Origin: Pseudomonas sp. efr-133-TYG-5
Lineage (GTDB): Bacteria > Pseudomonadota > Gammaproteobacteria > Pseudomonadales > Pseudomonadaceae
Reading direction: 5' to 3'
Assembly: GCF_030209175.1 (NCBI RefSeq)
Contig: NZ_JARVSM010000001.1
Coordinates: 1,116,001-1,180,000, forward strand
Length of the DNA stretch: 64,000 bases
Below, piece after piece: positions 16,108-28,270 of the stretch. A program made the position numbers and the translations under genes. The stretch's first letter is position 1. Each line of letters begins with the position of its first letter. The notes under the pieces were generated by a model, which was not told where the DNA came from, did no database searches, and saw only the letters and a list, made by a program, of their open reading frames with translations.

Positions 16108-17105
16108 CCGACTACCCAGCGCTGACCCTCGAAACGCCAGCCGAGCATCCGTTCGCGACATTCGTGCGCATCCTCGGCAAAGGCAAGCGCGGCGCCCGCG
16201 ACCTGACCCGCGCCGAAGCCCGGGAAGCCATGGGCATGGTGCTTGACGAAGCCGTCGAGCAAACCCAGCTCGGCGCCTTCCTGATGCTGCTGCGGCACAA
16301 GGAAGAAAGCGCCGAAGAGATGGCCGGTTTCACCGAGGCCCTGCGCGAGCGCTTGCAGGCACCGGCGCTGGCGGTCGACCTGGACTGGCCGACCTACGCC
16401 GGCAAGAAACGCCACCTGCCGTGGTACCTGCTGGCGGCCAAATGCCTGGCGCAAAACGGCGTGCGCATCTTCATGCATGGCGGCGGCGCGCACACTGCTG
16501 GCCGTTTGTACTCGGAACAATTGCTCGGCGAACTGCGCATCCCGCTGTGCCGCAACTGGCAGCAGGTTGGCGCGGCACTGGACAACGGCGGCCTGGCCTT
16601 CATGCCGCTGGTGGACTGGGCGCCGCAGCTGCAACGGATGATCGACCTGCGCAACACCCTCGGCCTGCGTTCGCCGATCCATTCGCTGGCACGGATCCTC
16701 AATCCGCTGGGCGCGCGGTGCGGGCTGCAAAGTATCTTCCACCCGGGCTATCAGGCTGTGCATCGCGACGCCAGCGGTTTGCTCGGCGATACCGCCATCG
16801 TCATCAAGGGCGACGGCGGCGAAATCGAGATCAATCCCGATGCCGACAGTCACCTCTACGGCACCACCGGCGGCGTGAGCTGGGACGAGGAATGGCCTCA
16901 GCTGTCGGCACAGCGCCACGTAAAACCGGCGTCGCTGGACGTCGAACATCTGAAAGCGGTCTGGCGCGGCGAGGTGATCGACAGCTATCCGCAGCTGGCA
17001 CTGATTTCGACCATGGCCCTGGCGCTGCGGGGCCTCGGCCAGAGCCGCGAACAGGCGTTCGCCACCGCCGAGCAATACTGGGCTGCGCGCAACAAATCGA
17101 TTTAA
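16104..17105 (+). CDS. TrpD2/YbiB-like glycosyl transferase-fold protein
   Basis: A 333-aa protein of the anthranilate phosphoribosyltransferase fold. An N-terminal helical domain (residues 1-85, with HPFATFVRILGKGKRGARDL) precedes the large alpha/beta domain with GGGAHTAGRLYSEQL. It lacks the standard TrpD phosphoribosyl-diphosphate loop, and no trp genes are near. The E. coli relative YbiB (TrpD2) binds nucleic acid rather than making tryptophan. Here it is coupled to tusE by ATGA, so a link to tRNA or sulfur relay is suggested by context only. Confidence 0.82.
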   Translation: MTDYPALTLETPAEHPFATFVRILGKGKRGARDLTRAEAREAMGMVLDEAVEQTQLGAFLMLLRHKEESAEEMAGFTEALRERLQAPALAVDLDWPTYAGKKRHLPWYLLAAKCLAQNGVRIFMHGGGAHTAGRLYSEQLLGELRIPLCRNWQQVGAALDNGGLAFMPLVDWAPQLQRMIDLRNTLGLRSPIHSLARILNPLGARCGLQSIFHPGYQAVHRDASGLLGDTAIVIKGDGGEIEINPDADSHLYGTTGGVSWDEEWPQLSAQRHVKPASLDVEHLKAVWRGEVIDSYPQLALISTMALALRGLGQSREQAFATAEQYWAARNKSI

Positions 17106-17196
17106 CCGATCATTCGCGCCCGATCTTTGCGCTTTTTGTTCGAACTCAGCGGAATAGACTCGACTCCAACGATTATTGGTTTCAGGAGTCTTGAAC

Positions 17197-18198
17197 ATGG
17201 GTTTGTTAGTCGAAGGCCGCTGGCAGGACAAGTGGTACGAAAGCAGCAAGGACGGCGCATTCCAGCGCGAACAGGCGCAACGGCGTCACTGGGTCACGCG
17301 TGACGGCGAGCCTGGCCCGAGTGGTGAAGGCGGTTTTGCCGCCGAGGCCGGACGCTATCACCTCTACGTTTCCCTGGCTTGCCCATGGGCGCACCGCACC
17401 TTGATCCTGCGCAAGCTCAAAGGCCTGGAAACGTTGATCGACGTGTCGGTGGTCAGCTGGTTGATGCTGGAAAACGGCTGGACCTTCGACCAGAACCTCG
17501 GCTCCACCGGCGACAAACTCGATCACTTCGACTTCATGCACCAGCGCTACACCGCTGACACCGCCGACTACACCGGCCGCGTCACCGTGCCGGTGCTGTG
17601 GGACAAAAAGCTCAAGCGCATCGTCAGCAACGAATCGGCGGAGATCATCCGCATGTTCAACAGCGCTTTCGATGACCTCACCGGCAATGACCTGGATTTC
17701 TACCCGGCGCCCCTGCGCGGCGAGATCGATGCACTCAACGAGCGCATCTACCCGGCCGTGAACAACGGCGTATACCGCGCCGGGTTCGCCACCTCGCAGC
17801 AGGCCTACGAACAAGCGTTCGATGATGTGTTTGCCGAACTGGATCATCTGGAACAGTTGCTGGGCGCCAACCGTTATCTGAGCGGTGAGTACCTGACCGA
17901 AGCGGATGTGCGCCTGTTCACCACGCTGATCCGTTTCGACGCCGTCTACCACGGGCACTTCAAGTGCAACCTGCGGCGGATTGCCGATTATCCGAACCTG
18001 TCGAACTGGCTACGGGAAATGTATCAGTGGCCGGGGATTGCCGAGACAGTGGATTTCCAGCACATCAAGCATCACTACTACGGCAGCCACAAGACCATCA
18101 ACCCGACCGGCGTGGTGCCGAAAGGACCTGAGCAGGATTTCCGCGCGGCGCATGACCGGGCGCGGCTGAATGGCAAAGGCGTGTGGCGTAACCTCTGA
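17197..18198 (+). CDS. Glutathionyl-hydroquinone reductase (GST-like, YqjG/Xi class)
   Basis: A 333-aa cytoplasmic Xi-class glutathione transferase. The catalytic cysteine is C62 in A-C-P-W-A-H-R. Family members reduce glutathionyl-hydroquinones back to hydroquinones using glutathione. The C-terminal helical domain contains LSGEYLTEADVRLFTTLIRFD and the YGSH ending typical of the class. GGAG lies 8-9 nt before the ATG at 17197. It stands alone after the tus operon and faces cysG across a long palindrome. Confidence 0.9.
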   Translation: MGLLVEGRWQDKWYESSKDGAFQREQAQRRHWVTRDGEPGPSGEGGFAAEAGRYHLYVSLACPWAHRTLILRKLKGLETLIDVSVVSWLMLENGWTFDQNLGSTGDKLDHFDFMHQRYTADTADYTGRVTVPVLWDKKLKRIVSNESAEIIRMFNSAFDDLTGNDLDFYPAPLRGEIDALNERIYPAVNNGVYRAGFATSQQAYEQAFDDVFAELDHLEQLLGANRYLSGEYLTEADVRLFTTLIRFDAVYHGHFKCNLRRIADYPNLSNWLREMYQWPGIAETVDFQHIKHHYYGSHKTINPTGVVPKGPEQDFRAAHDRARLNGKGVWRNL

Positions 18199-18204
18199 AA
18201 GCAA

Positions 18205-18278
18205 AAGATCGCAGCCTGCGCCAGTGCCTGCACGGTTTACGTTTGAACCGTGCAGGCACTGGCGCAGGCTGCGATCTT
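18205..18278. repeat. Perfect 33-bp inverted repeat (REP-like palindrome)
   Basis: The arms 18205-18237 and 18246-18278 are exact reverse complements separated by 8 nt. The outer part (AAGATCGCAGCCTGCG) resembles the GATCGCAGCC-type repeats common between genes in the P. fluorescens group. It lies between the convergent gst-like gene and cysG and could fold into a very stable hairpin that ends or protects both transcripts. Confidence 0.85.
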
Positions 18279-18288
18279 GTTTAAAGAC

Positions 18289-19683
18289 TCAGACTTGCGC
18301 CTGAGCCCCTTCGAACCACGCCAGTTTCTCGCGCAGTTGCACCACTTCGCCGACGATCACCAGGGTCGGCGCATGCACTTCATGCTCCGCCACCAGCCGC
18401 GGCAGATCGGCCAGCGTGCCGGTGAAGACCCGCTGATTGACCGTGGTGCCCTGCTGGATCAATGCCGCCGGGGTATCGGCCGCACGCCCATGCTGGATGA
18501 GTTGCTCGCAGATGATCGGCAAGCCCACCAGGCCCATGTAGAACACCAGGGTCTGCGCCGGTGCGACGAGGTCGGACCACGGCAGATCGGTGGAGCCGTC
18601 CTTCAAGTGCCCGGTCACGAAACGCACCGACTGCGCGTAATCGCGGTGCGTCAGTGGGATCCCGGCATACGCCGCACAACCGCTGGCCGCGGTGATACCG
18701 GGGACCACCTGGAACGGAATGCCGTGCGCCGCCAGTTCCTCGATCTCCTCGCCGCCACGGCCGAAGATGAACGGATCACCGCCCTTCAAGCGCACCACAC
18801 GCTTGCCGGCCTTGGCCAGGTCGACCAGTTGCTGGTTGATCTGATCCTGCGGCACCGCATGATCGGAACGACGCTTGCCGACATAGATGCGCTCGGCATC
18901 GCGACGGCACAGCTCGAGAATCGCCGGCGCCACCAGGCGGTCGTACAGCACCACGTCGGCTTGCTGCATCAGGCGCAAGGCGCGGAAGGTCAACAGGTCC
19001 GGATCACCCGGTCCGGCACCGACCAGGTACACCTCGCCGGTGGTGATGTCCGCTTCGCCATCGATCTTGGCCTGCAACAGACGCTCGGCCTCGGCGCCCT
19101 GCCCGGCCAGCTGCCGGTCGGCAATCGGGCCCTGGAACACGTCTTCCCAGAAACCACGGCGCTGCTGCACATCCGGGAACAGGTTCTTCACCTGATTGCG
19201 GAAGCGCGCCGCCAGCCCGGCCAACTGGCCGTAGGTCGAGGGAATCCAGGTTTCGATCTTGGCCCTGATCAGCCGCGCCAGCACCGGCGCATCGCCGCCG
19301 CTGGACACCGCGATGATCAGCGGCGAGCGATCGACGATCGCCGGGAAGATCACGCTGCACAGGGCCGGTGCGTCGACCACGTTGACCGGCACGCAGCGCC
19401 GATGGGCATCGGTGGAGACTTGCGCATTGAGCGTTTCGTCGTCGGTGGCGGCGATAATCAGCCCGCAACCGTCCAGATCCGCTTCGACGTAACCACGCAG
19501 CAGGCATTCGCCACCGCTGGCGACGACCAGCTCGCGCAGTTGCGCCTCGATTTCAGGTGCGACCACCCGCAGCAGCGCACCGGCATCGGCCAGCAGGCGG
19601 GATTTGCGCAAGGCAATCTCCCCCCCGCCGACAACCAACACACGACTGCCGCGCAGGTTGTGAAACAGCGGCAGATATTTCAT
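18289..19683 (-). CDS. cysG: Siroheme synthase CysG
   Basis: A 464-aa multifunctional enzyme that makes siroheme from uroporphyrinogen III, the cofactor of sulfite and nitrite reductases. The N-terminal part (1-150) is the precorrin-2 dehydrogenase/ferrochelatase with the Rossmann loop [12 protein letters not shown]. The C-terminal part (about 215-460) is the SAM-dependent methyltransferase with [15 protein letters not shown] and [13 protein letters not shown]. The ATG directly abuts the serS stop, so it is translated from the same transcript. Confidence 0.96.
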   Translation of the reverse strand: MKYLPLFHNLRGSRVLVVGGGEIALRKSRLLADAGALLRVVAPEIEAQLRELVVASGGECLLRGYVEADLDGCGLIIAATDDETLNAQVSTDAHRRCVPVNVVDAPALCSVIFPAIVDRSPLIIAVSSGGDAPVLARLIRAKIETWIPSTYGQLAGLAARFRNQVKNLFPDVQQRRGFWEDVFQGPIADRQLAGQGAEAERLLQAKIDGEADITTGEVYLVGAGPGDPDLLTFRALRLMQQADVVLYDRLVAPAILELCRRDAERIYVGKRRSDHAVPQDQINQQLVDLAKAGKRVVRLKGGDPFIFGRGGEEIEELAAHGIPFQVVPGITAASGCAAYAGIPLTHRDYAQSVRFVTGHLKDGSTDLPWSDLVAPAQTLVFYMGLVGLPIICEQLIQHGRAADTPAALIQQGTTVNQRVFTGTLADLPRLVAEHEVHAPTLVIVGEVVQLREKLAWFEGAQAQV

Positions 19684-20976
<1,293 letters not shown>

Positions 20977-20979
20977 TTA

Positions 20980-21354
20980 TCAAAGTTTGGTCAGGGACAG
21001 GCCGGCCCAGGTGGCGAGCAGCCCGCCGAATACGCTGATCGCCGCATAGCCCAGGGCCAGCGGCACCTGCCCGCTTTCCAGCAGGCGCACCGTATCCAGT
21101 GAAAAGGATGAAAAAGTCGTCAGCCCCCCGAGGAAGCCGACCATCAACCCGGCACGCACCTCGATCGGTACTTCCGGGCGTATCAAAAACAGACCGTACA
21201 ACACGCCGATCAGCAGACAGCCCACGATATTAACGGCCAGCGTCGCGGTATAGAAGTGCCGCGGCCAATTGGCGTTGACCCAATTGCCGGTGGCGAAGCG
21301 CAACAGGGTGCCGGCAACCCCGCCGACCGAGACTGCAACAATCAGTGGGATCAC
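20980..21354 (-). CDS. crcB: Fluoride ion channel/exporter CrcB (Fluc)
   Basis: A 124-aa inner-membrane protein with four hydrophobic helices. The Fluc signature [10 protein letters not shown] is near residue 75, and the first helix has [10 protein letters not shown]. It works as a dual-topology dimer that lets fluoride leave the cell. The start is GTG at 21354, overlapping the rarA stop by one base (TAGTG), which indicates coupled translation. I did not see a fluoride riboswitch; its expression probably follows the operon. Confidence 0.93.
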   Translation of the reverse strand: MIPLIVAVSVGGVAGTLLRFATGNWVNANWPRHFYTATLAVNIVGCLLIGVLYGLFLIRPEVPIEVRAGLMVGFLGGLTTFSSFSLDTVRLLESGQVPLALGYAAISVFGGLLATWAGLSLTKL

Positions 21355-22679
21355 TATTTTCTCCGCTGCCGGGGGCTCAGGCGATCGAGTTGGGCGAGGT
21401 GGTTGAGCTTCTCGCCGATCTTCAATTCCAGGCCGCGAGGCACCGGCTGATAGAACGGGATCGGTTCGAGTTCTTCCGGGAAATAGTCTTCGCCGGCGGC
21501 ATAGGCGTCCGGTTCATCGTGGGCATAGCGGTATTCGTCACCGTAGCCCAACTGCTTCATCAGCTTGGTCGGTGCGTTGCGCAGATGCAGCGGCACTTCC
21601 AGCGAACCGTGTTCGGCGGCGGCCCGCAACGCGGTCTTGAAGCCCATGTACACCGCATTGCTTTTCGGCGCGCAGGCCAGGTAGGTGATGGCCTGGGCCA
21701 CTGCCAGCTCGCCTTCCGGGCTACCGAGGCGCTCCTGCACTTCCCACGCCGCCAGGCACAGGCTCAGCGCGCGCGGATCGGCGTTGCCGATGTCTTCGCT
21801 GGCCATGCGCACCACGCGTCGGGCCAGGTACAGCGGATCGCAACCGCCGTCGATCATGCGCGCGAACCAGTACAGCGCGCCGTCCGGATTGGAGCCGCGC
21901 ACCGATTTGTGCAAGGCGGAAATCTGGTCGTAGAACGCTTCGCCGCCCTTGTCGAAACGCCGCCGCGTATCACCGAGCAGGCTTTGCAGCAGCTCGGTGC
22001 CCATTTCGCTGTTGTCTTCGGCCAGGTCGGAGGCGTTCTCCAGCAGATTGAGCAGGCGCCGACCGTCGCCGTCGGCGGCCGACAGCAGCATCTGGAAGCC
22101 TTCATCGCTGAGGGTCAGGTTGCGCTTGCCCAGGCCGCGCTCTTCGGTGAGCGCGCGCTGCACCAGTTTGCGCAGCGCGGTTTCATCGAGGCTCTTGAGC
22201 ACATAGACGCGCGCCCGCGACAACAAAGCGTTGTTCAATTCAAACGAAGGGTTTTCGGTGGTGGCGCCGATGAAGATCAGCGTACCGTCTTCGACATACG
22301 GCAGGAATGCATCCTGCTGCGACTTGTTGAAACGGTGCACTTCATCGACGAACAGAATCGTGCGCTTGCCGTATTGCCCGGCCTGCTGCTTGGCGATTTC
22401 TACCGCCTGACGGATTTCCTTGACCCCGGCGAGCACTGCCGAGACCGTTTCGAAGTGCGCATCCGAGACTTCCGCGAGCAGCCGCGCCAGGGTGGTCTTG
22501 CCCACGCCCGGCGGGCCCCAGAAGATCATCGAATGCAGGGCACCCTGCTCCAGCGCCTCGCGCAGAGGCTTGCCGCGCGCGAGCACGTGTTCCTGTCCGA
22601 CGTACTCGTCCAGGTTGGTCGCGCGCAAACGTGCGGCCAGCGGCTGGGCAATCGGTGCACTGCGAAACAGATCCATCAC
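21354..22679 (-). CDS. rarA: Replication-associated recombination protein RarA (MgsA)
   Basis: A 441-aa AAA+ ATPase of the RarA/MgsA/WRNIP1 family, acting at stalled replication forks. Walker A is G55-PPGVGK-T62 and Walker B is LFVDEVHRF. The helical C-terminal tetramerisation part contains the family motif [20 protein letters not shown]. The N-terminal region ([19 protein letters not shown]) is diagnostic. It follows lolA by 21 nt. Confidence 0.96.
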   Translation of the reverse strand: MMDLFRSAPIAQPLAARLRATNLDEYVGQEHVLARGKPLREALEQGALHSMIFWGPPGVGKTTLARLLAEVSDAHFETVSAVLAGVKEIRQAVEIAKQQAGQYGKRTILFVDEVHRFNKSQQDAFLPYVEDGTLIFIGATTENPSFELNNALLSRARVYVLKSLDETALRKLVQRALTEERGLGKRNLTLSDEGFQMLLSAADGDGRRLLNLLENASDLAEDNSEMGTELLQSLLGDTRRRFDKGGEAFYDQISALHKSVRGSNPDGALYWFARMIDGGCDPLYLARRVVRMASEDIGNADPRALSLCLAAWEVQERLGSPEGELAVAQAITYLACAPKSNAVYMGFKTALRAAAEHGSLEVPLHLRNAPTKLMKQLGYGDEYRYAHDEPDAYAAGEDYFPEELEPIPFYQPVPRGLELKIGEKLNHLAQLDRLSPRQRRK

Positions 22680-22700
22680 GTCGCGTTGAAACCTCTGGGT

Positions 22701-23321
22701 TTATTCCTGGATGACATCGGCACCCTTGGGGATGTCGAACTTGAACTTCGACGCCGGGATCGCTTCGTTGGCCTTCACCCCGGTGAACAGGATGTTGGTG
22801 CGCTGGCCGACGCTGTCGATCAGTTGCATGTCATTGACCAGGCCGTTGCGGAACGACAGGCGCAGGCTGTCGAACAGGGTGTCCTTGGTTTTCGGCTTCA
22901 GGGTGAAGTCGATCACGCCACCGGCCTCTTTGGCGGTGATGTCGAAGCTCTGGCTGATCTTCGACACATCACCGGACAACAGCAGCGCCGGGGTCTGGGT
23001 CAGGCGCTCGTCGAGCTTCTTGATGGTCGCCTGCTCGAGATCCGGGTCCCACAGGGTCACTTTCTTGCCATCGGAAACCATGGTCTGCTCGGCCGGTGCT
23101 TCGGTGTGCCAGTAGAACAGGCCCGGGCGCTGCAGCGACATTTCACCAGCGGTTTCCTGCAACTGGGTACCGCTGCCGTCGAGGGTCAGCTGCGAGAAGC
23201 GTGCCGTCAGGGTCTTGGATGTTTCCAGCAGCTGGGTCAGGCGTGCCACGTCCTTGTCATCGGCGTGGGCCGTGAATGTCGTCAACGCCAGTACTGGCAG
23301 CAGCATGCGGATAAGACGCAT
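22701..23321 (-). CDS. lolA: Outer-membrane lipoprotein carrier protein LolA
   Basis: A 206-aa periplasmic chaperone that carries lipoproteins from LolCDE in the inner membrane to LolB. The signal peptide covers residues 1-19 (ending TAHA). The mature part has the LolA beta-barrel pattern, including [19 protein letters not shown] and the C-terminal DFTLKPK element. The ATG at 23321 is chosen because AAGAGGA lies about 6 nt upstream and the signal peptide begins here; an earlier in-frame start would add 38 unrelated residues. Confidence 0.95.
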   Translation of the reverse strand: MRLIRMLLPVLALTTFTAHADDKDVARLTQLLETSKTLTARFSQLTLDGSGTQLQETAGEMSLQRPGLFYWHTEAPAEQTMVSDGKKVTLWDPDLEQATIKKLDERLTQTPALLLSGDVSKISQSFDITAKEAGGVIDFTLKPKTKDTLFDSLRLSFRNGLVNDMQLIDSVGQRTNILFTGVKANEAIPASKFKFDIPKGADVIQE

Positions 23322-23400
23322 GGGAATCCTCTTGAATACTCGTGGGAGAGCGGACGGCGCGTCATTGCGCCATCCCTTGCTTGTGAAACCGGGCCTGGCA

Positions 23401-25809
23401 TCAGTCGCGCATCGGCCCCGGGGCCAGGACTTCACGCGAACCGTTGGTGTTCATCGCGGTGACGACGCCGGCCATTTCCATGGCTTCGATCATCCGTGCG
23501 GCGCGGTTGTAACCGATCTTCAGCTTGCGCTGTACAGCGGAAATCGAGGCCCGGCGGCTTTCCAGGACAAACTGCACGGCTTCGTCGTACAGCGCATCGG
23601 CTTCCGGATCGTCGCCGTCACCACCGCCACTGCTGCCTTCGAAACCGCTGCCTGCCTCTTCGACGCCATTGAGAATGTCGTCGTTGTATTCCGGCGCGCC
23701 ACGCAGTTTCCAGGCTTCGACCACCCGATGCACTTCATCGTCGGAAACGAACGCGCCGTGCACACGGATCGGCAGGCTGGTGCCCGGCGGCATGTAGAGC
23801 ATGTCACCGTGGCCGAGCAATTGTTCGGCGCCGCCCTGGTCGATGATGGTGCGCGAGTCGATCTTGCTCGAGACCTGGAACGCCATACGGGTCGGGATGT
23901 TGGCCTTGATCAGACCGGTGATCACGTCCACCGACGGGCGCTGGGTCGCGAGAATCAAATGGATCCCGGCCGCACGGGCCTTCTGCGCGATCCGGGCGAT
24001 CAGCTCTTCGACCTTCTTGCCGACGATCATCATCATGTCGGCGAATTCGTCGACGACCACGACGATGGTCGGCAGCTTCTGCAGCAGCGGCGCTTCGTCA
24101 TGGATGCTTTCACGCTTGTACAGCGGATCGCTCAGCGGCTCGCCGGCGTCCTGGGCTTCCTTGACCTTGGCGTTGAAGCCGGACAGGTTACGTACGCCCA
24201 TCTTCGCCATCAGCTTGTAGCGCCGCTCCATCTCGGCAACGCTCCAGCGCAGGGCGTTGGCCGCGTCCTTCATGTCGGTGACCACCGGGCACAGCAGGTG
24301 CGGAATGCCTTCGTAGATCGACAGCTCGAGCATTTTCGGGTCGATCATGATCAGCTTGGCGTCGTCCGGCCCGGATTTGAACAGGATCGACAGGATCATC
24401 GCGTTGACGCCCACCGACTTACCGGAACCGGTCGTACCGGCGACCAGCAGGTGCGGCATCTTCGCCAGGTCGGTGATGACCGGTTTGCCGCCGATGTCGT
24501 GGCCCAGGGCCAGGGTGACCGGCGATTTGAAGTTGTCGTACTCGGGCGTCGACAGCACTTCGGAGAACCGCACGATCTGCCGGTCTTCGTTGGGAATCTC
24601 GATACCGACCGTGGTCTTGCCCGGAATCACCTCGACCACACGCACGCTGGTCACGGCCAGGGAACGCGCAAGGTCTTTCGCCAGGTTGGCGATGCGGCTG
24701 ACTTTCACGCCCGCGGCAGGCTGGATTTCGTAGCGGGTAATCACCGGGCCGGGATGGATCGAATCGACGGTGACTTCGACGCCGAACTCCTTGAGCTTGA
24801 TCTCCAGCAGGTGGCCCACCGCAGCCAGGGACTCCGGCGAGTAGTTGAGCTGTTTCTTTTCCGCCGGATCGAGAATCGAGATCGGCGGCAAGGTGCCTTC
24901 CACCGCGCTGTCGACAAACAGCGGCGCCTGCTTCTCTTTCTGCACGCGCTTGCTCGGCTCGGGCGCCTTGGCCGGAGCCGGGGCGATGACCGGCGGCACC
25001 TGCTTCTCGCGCTCGGACATGTGCTTGCTCAGGGCCTGCTCACGTTCGATCAGGCGTTCCTTGACCTTGGCCTGCTCGCGCTTGTCGGTAACCGTCGGCG
25101 CCACGACGTCGTGTACGCGATCGTCGACTTCGCGCAATTGCGCGACCAGTTGCTTGCGTTCGGTGCGCGCGGACCACCAGCGATTGAGCGCGCCCTGGAA
25201 CAGCTCGAACAGGTCGAGGGTGATCTTGCCGGTGAGATCCATCACCTTGAACCACGACAGGTCGGTGAACACCGTCAGGCCGAACAGGAACAGCGCAATG
25301 AACAGCAGCGTGCTGCCCTGGATATTCAGCGCGTTGCGGGCCAGGTCGCCCAGGCTTTCGCCCAGGGCACCGCCAGCGCCCGCCGGCAGACCGGTGGCCG
25401 CGTGGAAATGGATGTGCGCCAGCGCGGCGCCAGACAGCACCAGGAACACCAGGCCAATCAGGCGCCAGGAGAACAGCCAGCCGCTCCACTGCCAGGGTTC
25501 GTGGCGCTGGCGGAAGATCTGATAGGCCTTGATCGCCAGCAACAACGGGAAGATGTAGGCGAAGTAGCCCAGCACCATGAACAGGATGTCGGCGCTGTAG
25601 GAACCGGCCGGGCCGCCGAAATTCTGCACGTCGTCGATCTTGCTGTTGTGGCTCCAGCCCGGATCGTCCTTGCCGTAGGTCAGCAAGGCCATCATCAGGA
25701 ACAGGCACAAGGCACCGATGGCGATCAGAGCACCTTCCTTGAGTCGGTAGTGCAAATGCTGGCGCCAGAGCGGAACGACTGTTTTTGGTGCTTCGGTGGA
25801 TTTCTTCAA
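23401..25809 (-). CDS. ftsK: DNA translocase FtsK
   Basis: A septum-located DNA pump that segregates the chromosome termini and activates XerCD, about 802 aa from the TTG at 25809. The N-terminal four to five membrane helices (residues 25-190) are followed by a linker rich in K, E and Q. The RecA-like motor has Walker [10 protein letters not shown] and Walker [13 protein letters not shown]-terminal gamma winged helix ([21 protein letters not shown]) reads the KOPS sites. The TTG start at 25809 gives [15 protein letters not shown], matching my memory of relatives; another TTG at 25872 would add 21 residues. Confidence 0.94.
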   Translation of the reverse strand: MKKSTEAPKTVVPLWRQHLHYRLKEGALIAIGALCLFLMMALLTYGKDDPGWSHNSKIDDVQNFGGPAGSYSADILFMVLGYFAYIFPLLLAIKAYQIFRQRHEPWQWSGWLFSWRLIGLVFLVLSGAALAHIHFHAATGLPAGAGGALGESLGDLARNALNIQGSTLLFIALFLFGLTVFTDLSWFKVMDLTGKITLDLFELFQGALNRWWSARTERKQLVAQLREVDDRVHDVVAPTVTDKREQAKVKERLIEREQALSKHMSEREKQVPPVIAPAPAKAPEPSKRVQKEKQAPLFVDSAVEGTLPPISILDPAEKKQLNYSPESLAAVGHLLEIKLKEFGVEVTVDSIHPGPVITRYEIQPAAGVKVSRIANLAKDLARSLAVTSVRVVEVIPGKTTVGIEIPNEDRQIVRFSEVLSTPEYDNFKSPVTLALGHDIGGKPVITDLAKMPHLLVAGTTGSGKSVGVNAMILSILFKSGPDDAKLIMIDPKMLELSIYEGIPHLLCPVVTDMKDAANALRWSVAEMERRYKLMAKMGVRNLSGFNAKVKEAQDAGEPLSDPLYKRESIHDEAPLLQKLPTIVVVVDEFADMMMIVGKKVEELIARIAQKARAAGIHLILATQRPSVDVITGLIKANIPTRMAFQVSSKIDSRTIIDQGGAEQLLGHGDMLYMPPGTSLPIRVHGAFVSDDEVHRVVEAWKLRGAPEYNDDILNGVEEAGSGFEGSSGGGDGDDPEADALYDEAVQFVLESRRASISAVQRKLKIGYNRAARMIEAMEMAGVVTAMNTNGSREVLAPGPMRD

Positions 25810-26343
25810 AACGCTTCTTTTCCTGCGCCAGAGGCGCGTCCATCTATTGAATGACGATAAAAAACTGCCCAATCCAGGCAGGTAAAAAAGTTGACGGGCG
25901 CAACTGAGACTACTTTTAACACTGCACCGCGGTTTTTATAAACCGGGCACCCGGCGAATATTCTGTAACAGCCCGGCATTGTACGGGTTTGTGCGTGCGA
26001 TGCCATGCTTCAGACCTCCTGCTCAAGCATAGCCAAGCACGCCGGCCCTGCGACCCAATTTGAGCATGCATTGTCTTTTGTGACAAAGGCTTATGAGGTG
26101 TATTTGATGAACGTAGCGAAGCATGCTCCCAGCACCGCGGCAGTCCGCGGGCAAATCCCCCGCCAGACTCAGCGCAGACGCCTCGCAGGCGACCGGGATG
26201 CTCGCTTACGACCGCGTCCCTGACGGCAAGTTGCAGCGACGCACAGGTCACGCAGGATCGACACGACAATCGCGCCATTTAACGGCACACTTTACCGCGG
26301 GCCCAGGCGCCCACCGCCCTCCCCTTCTGCAAGCCCGGATGCC
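25810..26343. other. Divergent regulatory region between ftsK and aat
   Basis: About 530 nt without a convincing gene. Short open frames on both strands lack ribosome sites and family similarity. It must hold the promoters of the ftsK run (minus) and of aat (plus). No clear LexA-type CTGT-N8-ACAG box was found near ftsK. Confidence 0.5.
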
Positions 26344-27024
26344 ATGCTGACTTGGTTACAACGCAACACCCTGACTTTTCCGCCACTGGAAAAGGCCATG
26401 CGCGACCCCAACGGGTTGCTGGCCGCCGGTGGCGATCTTTCTGCCGATCGCCTGATCCAGGCGTATCGCCATGGCTGCTTTCCGTGGTTTTCCGAAGGCC
26501 AGCCGATTCTCTGGTGGTCGCCCGATCCACGCACCGTGCTGTTCCCCGACGAACTGCACGTCTCGCGCAGCCTGGCCAAACTGCTGCGCCAACAGCGTTA
26601 TCAGGTGACCTTCGATCAGGATTTCGCTGCCGTGATCCGCGCCTGCGCCGCGCCCCGCGACTATGCCGACGGCACCTGGATCACCCAGGCCATGCAGGAC
26701 GCCTACGTCGAACTGCACCGCCGCGGGTTCGCCCATTCGGTGGAAGTCTGGGATCAAGGCGAACTGGTCGGCGGCCTGTATGGCCTGGCGATGGGTCAGT
26801 TGTTTTTTGGCGAATCGATGTTCAGTCGCGCCGACAACGCCTCGAAATTCGGCTTTGCCACGCTGGTACGGCACCTGAAAGACTCAGGATTCGTGCTGAT
26901 CGACTGCCAGATGCCGACCGATCATCTGCACAGCCTCGGCGCGCGTGCCATCTCCCGCAGCGCATTCGCCGATTATCTGGCCCGACACCTGGATCAACCG
27001 CATCGCGCCACCTGGGTTTGCTGA
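26344..27024 (+). CDS. aat: Leucyl/phenylalanyl-tRNA--protein transferase
   Basis: A 226-aa enzyme that adds Leu or Phe from its tRNA to proteins with N-terminal Lys or Arg, creating N-degrons for ClpS/ClpAP. Family signatures are [21 protein letters not shown] near the N-terminus, [10 protein letters not shown] and [19 protein letters not shown]. It belongs to the GNAT-like FemABX superfamily. It is followed 57 nt later by a second N-degron transferase gene. Confidence 0.96.
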   Translation: MLTWLQRNTLTFPPLEKAMRDPNGLLAAGGDLSADRLIQAYRHGCFPWFSEGQPILWWSPDPRTVLFPDELHVSRSLAKLLRQQRYQVTFDQDFAAVIRACAAPRDYADGTWITQAMQDAYVELHRRGFAHSVEVWDQGELVGGLYGLAMGQLFFGESMFSRADNASKFGFATLVRHLKDSGFVLIDCQMPTDHLHSLGARAISRSAFADYLARHLDQPHRATWVC

Positions 27025-27081
27025 GCGACTTTTGCGCGCGTGGCTTACACTTAATTCACCAGCTTATCCCGAGGGTTGATC

Positions 27082-27789
27082 ATGACCGAGTTGGCGCGCC
27101 TGAAGTTCTATGCCACTCAGCCCCACTCTTGCAGTTATCTGCCCGAGGAGCAGGCCACGACCCTGTTCCTCGATCCGAGCCAGCCCATGGATGTGCATGT
27201 CTACGCAGACCTGTCGGAAATGGGCTTTCGTCGTAGCGGCGATCACCTGTACCGCCCGCATTGCCAGAACTGCAATGCCTGCGTGCCTGCGCGCATTCCG
27301 GTGGCGCAGTTCAACCCTAACCGACAGCAGAAGCGTATTTTCAAGCGCAACGCCGATGTGCAGGTGCGCCCGGTCAAACCAGCGTTCAGTGAAGAATATT
27401 TCGACCTGTACCAGCGCTACATCGAACAGCGTCACGCCGATGGCGACATGTACCCGCCGAGCCGCGATCAGTTCTCGACGTTTCTGGTGCGTGACCTGCC
27501 TTTCTCGCGCTTCTACGAGTTCCGGCTCGACGGACGGTTGTTGGCTGTCGCCGTCACCGATTTGCTGCCCAACGGTCTGTCGGCGGTCTACACCTTTTAC
27601 GAGCCGGAGGAAGAACGCCGCAGCCTGGGCCGTTACGCAATCCTCTGGCAGATCACCGAAGCCCAGCGCCTGGGCCTCGAAGCGGTGTACCTGGGGTACT
27701 GGATCAAAAACTGCAAAAAGATGAACTACAAGACCCAGTATCGCCCCATTGAACTACTGATTAATCAGCGCTGGGTCGTCCTCAACTAA
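27082..27789 (+). CDS. bpt: Aminoacyl-tRNA--protein transferase Bpt/Ate (N-degron transferase)
   Basis: A 235-aa transferase homologous to eukaryotic ATE1. In bacteria of this type (Bpt) it usually adds Leu to N-terminal Asp or Glu; it is often annotated as arginyltransferase (ate). The Cys-containing N-terminal motif CSYLPEEQA and [16 protein letters not shown] are conserved, as is [21 protein letters not shown] near the end. GAGG lies about 7 nt before the ATG at 27082. The specificity (Leu or Arg) needs a biochemical test. Confidence 0.9.
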   Translation: MTELARLKFYATQPHSCSYLPEEQATTLFLDPSQPMDVHVYADLSEMGFRRSGDHLYRPHCQNCNACVPARIPVAQFNPNRQQKRIFKRNADVQVRPVKPAFSEEYFDLYQRYIEQRHADGDMYPPSRDQFSTFLVRDLPFSRFYEFRLDGRLLAVAVTDLLPNGLSAVYTFYEPEEERRSLGRYAILWQITEAQRLGLEAVYLGYWIKNCKKMNYKTQYRPIELLINQRWVVLN

Positions 27790-27807
27790 ACGCAAACCCT
27801 AAACCCC

Positions 27808-27837
27808 TTGGCGTAAACCCCATTTTTCGGGCACAAT
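27808..27837 (+). promoter_or_regulatory. Candidate sigma-70 promoter of infA
   Basis: TTGGCG (27808-27813) and CACAAT (27832-27837) are spaced by 18 nt, about 65 nt before the infA start. The match is moderate, and its location between genes supports it. Confidence 0.4.
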
Positions 27838-27901
27838 GCACGCCGCTTTTGCCTGGCGCAGTTGCACCGGGCCATTCATTGGATACCGAGGGCTTTACTG
27901 C

Positions 27902-28120
27902 ATGTCGAAAGAAGACAGCTTCGAAATGGAAGGCACTGTCGTCGACACCCTGCCCAACACCATGTTTCGTGTGGAGTTGGAAAATGGGCACGTCGTAACC
28001 GCGCATATTTCCGGCAAGATGCGCAAGAACTACATTCGTATTCTTACCGGTGACAAAGTGCGTGTCGAGCTGACGCCCTATGACTTGAGCAAAGGGCGCA
28101 TCACTTACCGCGCTCGCTAA
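27902..28120 (+). CDS. infA: Translation initiation factor IF-1
   Basis: A 72-aa single S1/OB-fold protein that binds the A site of the 30S subunit during initiation. The start [19 protein letters not shown] and the end GRITYRAR match the universally conserved IF-1 sequence. It stands between the N-degron transferase genes and clpA, the same setting as in other gammaproteobacteria. It is followed by a terminator. Confidence 0.98.
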
Positions 28121-28135
28121 TCAAGTCAATACAAG

Positions 28136-28162
28136 ACGCCCGGCTTAATGCCGGGCGTTTTT
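28136..28162 (+). terminator. Terminator of infA
   Basis: The 9-bp stem ACGCCCGGC/GCCGGGCGT (28136-28144 and 28150-28158) is followed by a T-run. It lies just after the infA stop. Confidence 0.9.
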
Positions 28163-28229
28163 GTATCTGTGTTTTGGGTTTGAGGTTCTGGGGCACATCC
28201 CCACGACTAAAACCAAAATCGCAGACAGC

Positions 28230-28255
28230 AAAAAGGCGCCCGAAGGCGCCTTTCG
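28230..28255 (-). terminator. Terminator of the clpS-clpA transcript
   Basis: The stem AAGGCGCC/GGCGCCTT (28233-28240 and 28245-28252, loop CGAA) reads into a T-run on the minus strand, just after the clpA stop. Some read-through from the other strand may also be stopped. Confidence 0.82.
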
Positions 28256-28270
28256 CTTTACCGCCAGCCG

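Noticed and set aside
25810..26343. Expected thioredoxin reductase gene (trxB) between ftsK and aat
   Set aside because: I recall P. aeruginosa having trxB here, and no trace is seen. As I recall it, P. putida-like genomes also lack it at this place, so it is a lineage difference rather than a deletion of note.
28121..28270. Possible tRNA-Ser near infA, as in some enterobacteria
   Set aside because: No cloverleaf, no T-loop GTTC-A-A/T pattern and no matching acceptor arms. Only two terminators are present.
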